DNA from: CAZOZZ01 sp965262425
GTDB taxonomy: Bacteria; Acidobacteriota; Terriglobia; 20CM-2-55-15
Assembly (NCBI GenBank): GCA_965262425.1
Contig: OZ253536.1
Coordinates: 5,394,001 to 5,458,000 of the forward strand
Length of the DNA: 64,000 nucleotides
Reading direction: 5' to 3'
This document shows, piece by piece, positions 58,641 to 64,000 of the stretch. The position numbers and the translations under genes are program-made. Each line of letters begins with the position of its first letter. The stretch's first letter is position 1. Under the pieces are notes generated by a model. The model was not told where the DNA came from. It was given only the letters and a program-made list of their open reading frames with translations, and did not search any database.

Positions 58641-59063
58641 ATGGTTCAGAGCCGCGACCACGCGAGCCTCCGCCTCGAAGCGCCGCAGGCTCTCCGCGTC
58701 CAAGGCCATCTTCTGGGACAGAACCTTCAGCGCCACCTTTCGACCCAGCGTGGCGTCCTCGGCCAGGAACACCTCGCCCATGCCTCCGGCGCCGAGTTGG
58801 CCGAGAATCTCGTAGCGACCGATCTTGCGCTGATCCACCGACCTGGGAGCTTCCTTTGGAGCACTGACCCGCACTCTGGACACACTCGTCTGACCGGTTT
58901 GAATCGCTCGAAGCTCCGCAACCAGTGTTTCGACTTTCTGGTAGCGTTCGTCGGGGGACTTGGCCATCGCTCGGCGCACCACCCAGTCCAGGTCTTGCGG
59001 CGCCTCGGGCCGCAAGGCGGATATCGACTCGGGCTGTTCGTTGACCAGGGAGTTGAGGAACAC
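58641..59063 (-). pseudogene. Kinase 2 tail and kinase 3 N-lobe (middle part of giant kinase gene)
   Basis: From the frameshift at 59063 it reads FLNSLVNEQPESISALRPEA, PDERYQKVETLVAELRAI (end of kinase 2). Then comes GRYEILGQLGAGGMGEVFLA with the glycine loop and KVALKVLSQKMALDAESLRR, FEAEARVVAALNH (N-lobe of kinase 3), stopping at IS110. It rejoins in frame with the fragment at 56157 when IS110 is removed. Confidence 0.8.
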
Positions 59064-61390
59064 ATGCGGGCTGCAGCCTGAAAAGGGTGTTTCCCGGTGG
59101 CCGCTTCATAAGCGAGAACGCCGAGGGACCAGATATCGCTACGATGATCCACTTTGGTACCGCGAGCCTGCTCGGGCGACATATAGAGGAGGGTTCCAGA
59201 GACGGCTCCTGCCTGGGTAAGCTCTGTCAGCTCTCTCCCGTCCATCGGTTCGACGATCATGGCCAAACCAAAATCGACGATCTTCGGGGTGCCTTCCGAG
59301 GTAAGCATGATGTTGGCCGGCTTGATGTCGCGGTGAACGATGCCGTGAGAATGCGCGCAAGCCAGTCCCGACCCGACCTGGATAATGATGTCGACGACCT
59401 CGGAGACCGGCAACGGTTCTTCAAGGAGTCTTTCCCTGAGACTGCCGCCTCCGATATACGGCATGGCGATGAAAGTCTGTCGGTCGGGCCCGTCACCAAC
59501 TTCATCGATTTCGAATACCGGGCAAATGTTCGGATGATCCAACAGCGCGGCTGCCCGAGCTTCCCGGATGAAGCGCTGTCGAACAGTGGCATTCTGGAGG
59601 GCGCGCGCCAGAAGAAACTTCAGGGCGACCCGCCGTTTCAGCCGGATGTCCTCAGCGAGGTAGAGGGCCCCCATGCCCCCCTCGGCCAGCTTCTCAATTA
59701 TCCGGTAGTGAGAAATCATGCCTCCGATGACAGGTTTCTCTGGACCGGCACCCGGTTGGTGACGAGGCGCGGCACCGAAAGCGGCAGAATTCCCACGGTG
59801 GGGCTCCGGACCGGTCAACATCTGCGATTCGCCATCCGCGGATGTGCGTTCCCCGGATTCGAGTCGATTTCTACGCTCGTCGAGACGGCGAAGATGGTCC
59901 GCAGCCTCGATGGCGTTGTCCTTACGGCGATCCGTCGATCCGTCGACTAAGGAGCTGATGTCCTCACGGAGCAACTCGTCGCTGATGTTCCGCTCCCATC
60001 CAGACGCCAGCGCGCGACCGAAGTCCGCGACAACGACCTGGTAGAGCATCACTCCGAGCGCAAAGATATCGGTCTGAGTGGTCGCCTCGTTTCCCCTGAT
60101 CAGCTCGGGCGCCAAATAGAGGTGTGCGCCCCCGGTCGCCGAATCGCTCTCGGGCAGGAACATGTCGGTCATGCTATAAAACGTTATGCCCTTGTCCACA
60201 AACAATTGTGTGTCCTGGATCGCGCCAACACCAAAGTCCGTGAGCCGAACCTTCGGGACGCCGTTGGGGTCTGTCGCAATCAGGACGCTGGCCGGCTTGA
60301 GATCCTTGTGCAGGACGCCAACCGAATGTGCGGCCGCCAGCGCATCGGCCAGCTGGGCGATCAGTTCCAACCGGATAGAGAGAGGCACCTGATCCAGGCC
60401 GCCCTGCCGGTCGGCCCACTCCATGAAGTTCCCGTCCTCGCTCCACTCGGACTCCAGGAAGTAGGGCGACTCGTCGAATTGCCAATCGAGAATCCGCCCG
60501 ATGTCGTCGCGATTACCCAGAAGCTCTCTCATCAGCCGGAAAATGGACACTTCGCGCCGCAGGGCCCGCAACCGCTCGGCATCCATACAGAACTTGAACG
60601 TGCGCTGCTCACCGGTCTTGCCATTGGCCGCGAGCCAGGCTTCCCCGAAGCCGCCTTCACCGAGCTTGTCCCGAAGCACCCAATTGGAGCGATGCGGTAC
60701 CTCCAGGCCGGCAGCGGGCCGCCATCCGAGCATCAACCGATCGGCCTCCGTCAAGGCGCGACCGGCCTTTTCCGAATCAAGCGGTGCAGCGAGCGGGGCA
60801 AATCCGGCCCTCCCGACCTCGAATATCTCCATCGGTTCGCTGACCCCTTTAAAGCGATACTGGCCGTGTGCCAACCACTGTATCTCCTCGTCGAGGGCCG
60901 TCTCACCGACGGTGGCACGGCGGGACAGATCGAATGCGCCGCGTGTCAAGAGAGTCTGTTTGGTACCGGCAAGCGACATCACGCGCGCGGCGGTGTGCTT
61001 GGCCAGGCCGTCGACCTCCACTGGCTTGGCGCCCAGTTCGACATCTTGGGGAGCGTTCCGGCGGAGGACAACCTCGCCAAGGTGGATTCCGGCCCTGGAC
61101 GAAATCGATGCGCCGACCCTGCTTTCCAACTCCGCAAGAGCCGTGTGATAGGCCAGGGCATAACGGACGGCGTCGATGGGACGTTCGAACAGGAAAAGAA
61201 ACCCGTCGGTCTTGTCGATCTCCGTTCCGTTGAACTGGACGAGCAGATCGCGCGCGATCCGGTCCGAGTCGGCCAGAAGTTCCGAACCGCGCACGTCGCC
61301 GATTCGCTCGATCAGCCGAGTGCTGTCAACCAGATCTGTGAGAAGGAGCGTTCTGACGACCGCTCCGACCGCTCGGTTGGACAAGGACAC
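59064..61390 (-). pseudogene. Class III cyclase plus two kinase domains (5' part of giant kinase gene)
   Basis: About 775 residues before a 2-base insertion at 59064-59066 shifts the frame (it then runs out at 58727). Residues 10-200 are a class III nucleotide cyclase homology domain (TLLLTDLVDSTRLIERIGDV with the metal Asp, EIDKTDGFLFLFERPIDAVR, RAGIHLGEV, YRFKGVSEPMEIFEVG). Kinase 1 at about 240-480 has LGEGGFGEAWLAANGKTGEQ, HKDLKPASVLIATDPNGVP and LTDFGVGAIQDTQ. Kinase 2 at about 570-775 has LAEGGMGALYLAEDIRLKRR, HRDIKPANIMLTSEG, VDFGLAMI and GTLLYMSPEQARG. The start codon at 61390 is GTG-like; no upstream partner overlaps. Confidence 0.85.
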
Positions 61391-61654
61391 CCACGACCTC
61401 CTATCGCCGGGTCAGCTCGCTCACTTTGGCGGCAGGGCAACAGGCGCCAGCCTGGGGAAGCGAGGGGCCGCGTTCAGGGATATGACACACACCTATATTG
61501 TACCGGCAGCCTATCCCGGAAGGAAGACAGCCATCCACCGGGACACAAAGCCTATCATCTTCGTCTATCCAGGAAAGAAAATCCGTGCACACAGTTCGCC
61601 GACATCGGCGGTCGGATCGGAGGACATCAAATACGGGGCGGGCCTTCGGCCAGA
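61391..61654. other. Gene-free stretch upstream of giant kinase gene
   Basis: No gene recognised. It should hold the minus-strand promoter of the cyclase/kinase gene. Confidence 0.4.
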
Positions 61655-61963
61655 TCAGGTCGCAGGAACGCACGGAATAAGCCTTTTAGAGGCTGACGAA
61701 TGCCTTTCTCCCCGGTTGAATCTGTTCCGTTCTCGATGTTCATCGATACTCTGACGGAATTGTCCCCACAGGAGGCGCCCCGAGATCGCGCCCGATTCAC
61801 GAACGAACCAGATGTAAGCGCGAAGTCGCCCACGACCCATGCCGTCTGCTCTCTCGCGGTTCCACTCCTCTTCCAGATCTCCCTCGACCGAACTCCGAAC
61901 CGGCCCGGACAAGGCAAAACGGATCAGGGCGAGACCTAGTGGTCAACGTGCCGTTCGTTTCAT
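61655..61963 (-). pseudogene. ADOP permease prefix domain with TGA at codon 7
   Basis: ATG 61963-61961 overlaps the PadR stop. MKRTAR is followed by TGA (61945-61943), then the same frame continues PLGLALIRFALSGPVRSSVE, GDLEEEWNRERADGMGRGRL, RAYIWFVRESGAISGRLLWG. This is the permease prefix that opens many acidobacterial ADOP proteins (VLGDLEEEF...R...WYWRQ type). The permease itself is absent; the frame ends with unrelated residues. Confidence 0.6.
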
Positions 61964-62292
61964 AACTTTCCCATCGCCGGCTCCACGCCGTCCCACATTT
62001 TGTCCAGCGCCACGCGGGACACTCGAAGAGTTCTTACCGCAGCAGGGGTGACGTTGAAATACCGCTTGGCTTTCCCCCCCCTTTCCGGCGTGGGATCGGC
62101 AAACCAGGACTCGAGATATCCTTTATTTGCGAGGCGATCGAGCGTGACGTAAATGGTGCCGCGAGCCAGGGTTAGGCCGGTTTGAACTTCGATCTGTTCG
62201 CGTATCGATACGGCGTAGGCGTTTCCGTCTAGCCGGATCACAGCAAGCAAAACAAGCTGTTCCAACTCCCCGAGCAAGTTTCGTTCACGCAT
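61960..62292 (-). CDS. PadR-family transcriptional regulator
   Basis: The 110-residue protein reads NLLGELEQLVLLAVIRLDGN, AYAVSIREQIEVQTGLTLAR, GTIYVTLDRLANKGYLESWF (winged helix) and KAKRYFNVTPAAVRTLRVSR (wing and dimer helix). ATG 62292. It overlaps a decayed ADOP prefix gene, which was presumably its target transporter. Intact. Confidence 0.9.
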   Translation of the reverse strand: MRERNLLGELEQLVLLAVIRLDGNAYAVSIREQIEVQTGLTLARGTIYVTLDRLANKGYLESWFADPTPERGGKAKRYFNVTPAAVRTLRVSRVALDKMWDGVEPAMGKL

Positions 62293-62314
62293 AATGCCGA
62301 CATTCTTAGCATTA
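62292..62314. promoter_or_regulatory. Palindrome over PadR start codon
   Basis: TAATGC and GCATTA arms separated by 11 bases, overlapping the PadR ATG on the minus strand. Position and symmetry suit an autoregulatory PadR operator; not otherwise supported. Confidence 0.35.
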
Positions 62315-62404
62315 CCGACGGGGCTCTGTCAACGAGGGGGTTTTCGAAAAGAAGGGCGAATAGGGTTATTCTTTGCAGCACGTCAAGAAACGGAGGATAA
62401 CGGA

Positions 62405-62458
62405 ATGAAAACCCGATCCGTGTTGTTGCGGACCCTGATGCTCGTGTCTTTGACATGA
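62405..62458 (+). CDS. 17-codon leader ORF overlapping GNAT gene
   Basis: MKTRSVLLRTLMLVSLT with GGAGG upstream (CGGAGGATAACGGAATG). The TGA overlaps the GNAT ATG (ATGA). It looks like the start of a signal peptide cut short, or a true leader that couples translation of the downstream gene. Confidence 0.4.
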   Translation: MKTRSVLLRTLMLVSLT

Positions 62459-62901
62459 ACCCTCCGTTCGTTCCCCGGGAATTCGAGATACCGGCCGGCA
62501 TGGAAACCGACCGGTATCGATTACGTATGCTGACGGTCCACGATGTGGTCAAGGACTACGAGGCCGTCATGTCGAGCGTGGACCACTTGAAGGGCGTGCT
62601 CGATCCGGATTCATCCTGGCCCGAGGGTCTCTCGCTCGAACAGGACCTGATCGACCTCGGCTGGCACCAGAAAGAATTCCAGCGCCGCTCCTCGTTCGCC
62701 TACACGGTCATGAGCCTGGACGAACAACGATGCCTCGGCTGCATCTACATTTACCCGTCGACGGAAGCCGACGCCGACGTCTTTTTCTGGGTTCGATCAG
62801 ATCAATTCGAGGCGCTGGACGAAAATCTGAATCAGACTGTAAGAGATTGGATGTCGGAGAGCTGGCCGTTCGGGAAGGTCCAGTATCCCGGAAGGGAATA
62901 A
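62455..62901 (+). CDS. GNAT-family N-acetyltransferase-like protein
   Basis: The 148-residue protein has DRYRLRMLTVHDVVKDYEAV at the start, FAYTVMSLDEQRCLGCIYIY (the strand before the acetyl-CoA loop), ADADVFFWVRSDQFEALDEN and VRDWMSESWPFGKVQYPGRE. The order fits the GNAT fold, but the classical R/QxxGxG/A acetyl-CoA loop is not obvious, so activity is uncertain. Substrate unknown. It starts inside the stop of the small leader frame. Confidence 0.65.
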   Translation: MNPPFVPREFEIPAGMETDRYRLRMLTVHDVVKDYEAVMSSVDHLKGVLDPDSSWPEGLSLEQDLIDLGWHQKEFQRRSSFAYTVMSLDEQRCLGCIYIYPSTEADADVFFWVRSDQFEALDENLNQTVRDWMSESWPFGKVQYPGRE

Positions 62902-62929
62902 GCCTGCGAGTCACGTTCTGCTAAACGTA

Positions 62930-63010
62930 AAGACGCGAAAACGCCAAGGGCGCAAAATTTTCCCTTCTAAGGAGTTTCGCGGTCTTTGCGGCTTTGCGAT
63001 TTTGCGTTGA
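62930..63010. repeat. Imperfect inverted 'AACGCAAAG'-type intergenic repeat
   Basis: Repeated units (AAAGACGCGAAAACGCCAAG, GGCGCAAA) are mirrored by GGTCTTTGCGGCTTTGCGAT and TTTGCGTT. This type of short intergenic repeat is common between genes in several phyla. It lies between convergent GNAT and FGE-type genes and may terminate both. Confidence 0.5.
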
Positions 63011-63023
63011 AGTCCCGACTCGA

Positions 63024-63920
63024 CTACCGCACCGGAACGGGTTGGGCGCAACGGAAACCGACCGTCGTGGACTTCACCTCGGGGTCCGCGTAGCTGCGGA
63101 AATGATTCATGAGGTTTCGGTCGTCGCTGTCGGACCAGCCGCCGCCACGGATGATCTTGTACGTTCCGGTCTCCGGTCCTGGAGGATTTTCGAGCGGGCT
63201 GATGCTGTAGTAATTGCGGTAGTACCAGTCGTCGACCCATTCCCAGACATTGCCCGACATATCGTTCAGGCCATATTCGTTTGATGGGTAGGAGCCGACC
63301 GCGGACGGTCCGAACGGATAGTTGGTATGGGCCCGCTTTCCGGTCTTCGCCGCAACGCTGTCGTCGTTGACCTCGTAGCCTCCCAGCCCCATGCCTTCAT
63401 CGCCCCAGGGGAATCGCTTCCGGTCGAGTCCACCCCGGGCCGCCTTTTCCCATTCGGCCTCGGTCGGCAGGCGTTTGCCAACCCACGCGCAATAAGCGTC
63501 CGCATCTTCCCAACTGACGTTGTACACCGGAATCGTTTCGTCTCCGCCGGTAATCTCTCCCTTCGGCCACTGCCAGGGCTTGGAACGGCCTGTCTGGTCC
63601 ACGAACTTCAGGTAGGCCTCGTTGGTGACTTCGCTCTGGTCCAGGTAAAACGCGTCAAGGGTCACACGATGCGCGGGGGTATTGTCCATCCGGTCCCGTT
63701 CAAACCATCCGATCGCATCAACCACAAAGAAATGAACCCGCCCCATCCAGAATTCTCCCGTGGGCACGGTCACCATGCCCGGGGGAGCCGGCGGAAGGAC
63801 CGGGACTTCGGCCTCGAGTGACTCAACCGGATCCTGTCCAGGGTCTTCAGAGGTTGGTGCCTGGGAATAGGCCAGGGAGGCGAAGCTCAGGATCAGGAGC
63901 AAGGGGAAGTAATGTCGCAT
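63024..63920 (-). CDS. Secreted FGE-sulfatase-domain (SUMF1-like) protein
   Basis: I chose ATG 63920, which gives a clean signal peptide (MRHYFPLLLILSFASLAYSQ); the frame is open 18 codons further. After a Pro/Glu-rich linker the domain runs PPGMVTVPTGEFWMGRVHFF, AHRVTLDAFYLDQSEVTNEA, PVYNVSWEDADAYCAWVGKR, LPTEAEWEKAARGG, NDMSGNVWEWVDDWYYRNYY and RGGGWSDSDDRNLMNHFRSY, GFRCAQ. These are formylglycine-generating-enzyme fold motifs. The catalytic Cys pair of true FGE is not present, so it is more likely a ligand-binding or structural relative. 298 residues. Confidence 0.88.
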   Translation of the reverse strand: MRHYFPLLLILSFASLAYSQAPTSEDPGQDPVESLEAEVPVLPPAPPGMVTVPTGEFWMGRVHFFVVDAIGWFERDRMDNTPAHRVTLDAFYLDQSEVTNEAYLKFVDQTGRSKPWQWPKGEITGGDETIPVYNVSWEDADAYCAWVGKRLPTEAEWEKAARGGLDRKRFPWGDEGMGLGGYEVNDDSVAAKTGKRAHTNYPFGPSAVGSYPSNEYGLNDMSGNVWEWVDDWYYRNYYSISPLENPPGPETGTYKIIRGGGWSDSDDRNLMNHFRSYADPEVKSTTVGFRCAQPVPVR

Positions 63921-64000
63921 TCCAGTTCCAGTCCGAAGTCCGTGGTCCGAGGTCCAGGACTTCGGACCAGACACTTACCCAAAAATTTCGTCGATCGCGT

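Noticed and set aside
14343..61945. Stop-codon reassignment or readthrough to explain many in-frame stops
   Set aside because: The interrupted genes use TAG, TAA and TGA, most also carry frameshifts, and intact genes end normally with all three codons, so decay is the simpler explanation.
1..64000. tRNA, rRNA or CRISPR arrays
   Set aside because: I looked for TTCGAATCC-type T arms, rRNA-like conserved blocks and regularly spaced short repeats and saw none; a covariance scan would be needed to be certain.

Overview
The window looks like a genome segment of an Acidobacteriota bacterium, subgroup not resolved. The evidence is the combination of Ser/Thr kinases fused to TolB/PD40 propellers, PadR regulators placed beside the prefix domain of 'ADOP' (acidobacterial duplicated orphan permease) MacB-type permeases, a class III cyclase fused to kinases, and a high-GC background with AT-richer islands. 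All assignments come from reading the sequence; no database search was run.

Layout. 1-3.1 kb: a secreted NHL-propeller protein and a tightly overlapping membrane protein / ECF sigma / anti-sigma operon. 3.1-4.6 kb: an IS1182-type insertion sequence. 4.6-9.3 kb: a molybdopterin oxidoreductase without a Tat leader, a DmsB-DmsC fusion that overlaps it, and an aminotransferase. 9.4-23.9 kb: a graveyard of toxin-antitoxin and defence genes (DUF6883/DUF4926, BrnT-like/HTH, AbiEi/AbiEii, a DUF2283 pair, MazEF-like, Fic) cut by IS630, IS256, IS1380, ISL3 and small inverted-repeat elements. 24.0-29.8 kb: a minus-strand surface-glycan set (a GT9-like glycosyltransferase, a capsule-export-like protein, a membrane protein, a metalloprotease with a Ser-Pro linker, a tandem FkbM methyltransferase). 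29.8-38.9 kb: more decayed toxin genes, an intact DUF433/DUF5615 pair, an IS21 element inside a DnaB-like helicase pseudogene, a deleted IS1380 copy, a small monooxygenase and a second ISL3 copy. 39-53.4 kb: an ArsR/SRPBCC operon, a kinase-propeller protein, a collagen-like secreted protein, a PadR, an unassigned DDE transposon, a broken hydrolase, a BCCT transporter and a REC-HPt protein. 53.4-61.4 kb: a PIG-L deacetylase gene split by IS1380 and a very large cyclase/triple-kinase gene broken by a frameshift and an IS110-family element. 61.4-64 kb: a PadR with a decayed permease prefix, a GNAT acetyltransferase and an FGE-sulfatase-domain protein.

The main theme is mobile DNA. I count eleven IS copies from at least eight families and four near-identical 317-bp non-autonomous elements whose termini match those of the local ISL3 copies. 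There is also a second non-autonomous element with IS1182-like ends (itself hosting an IS630) and a third small inverted-repeat element. Four element types (IS1182, its non-autonomous relative, IS1380, IS630) sit in CTAG sites. Several host genes can be rebuilt exactly by removing an element and one target copy: AbiEii, the PIG-L deacetylase and the alpha/beta hydrolase. Many other genes carry single nonsense codons or 1-2 base shifts, so the region appears to be under weak selection.
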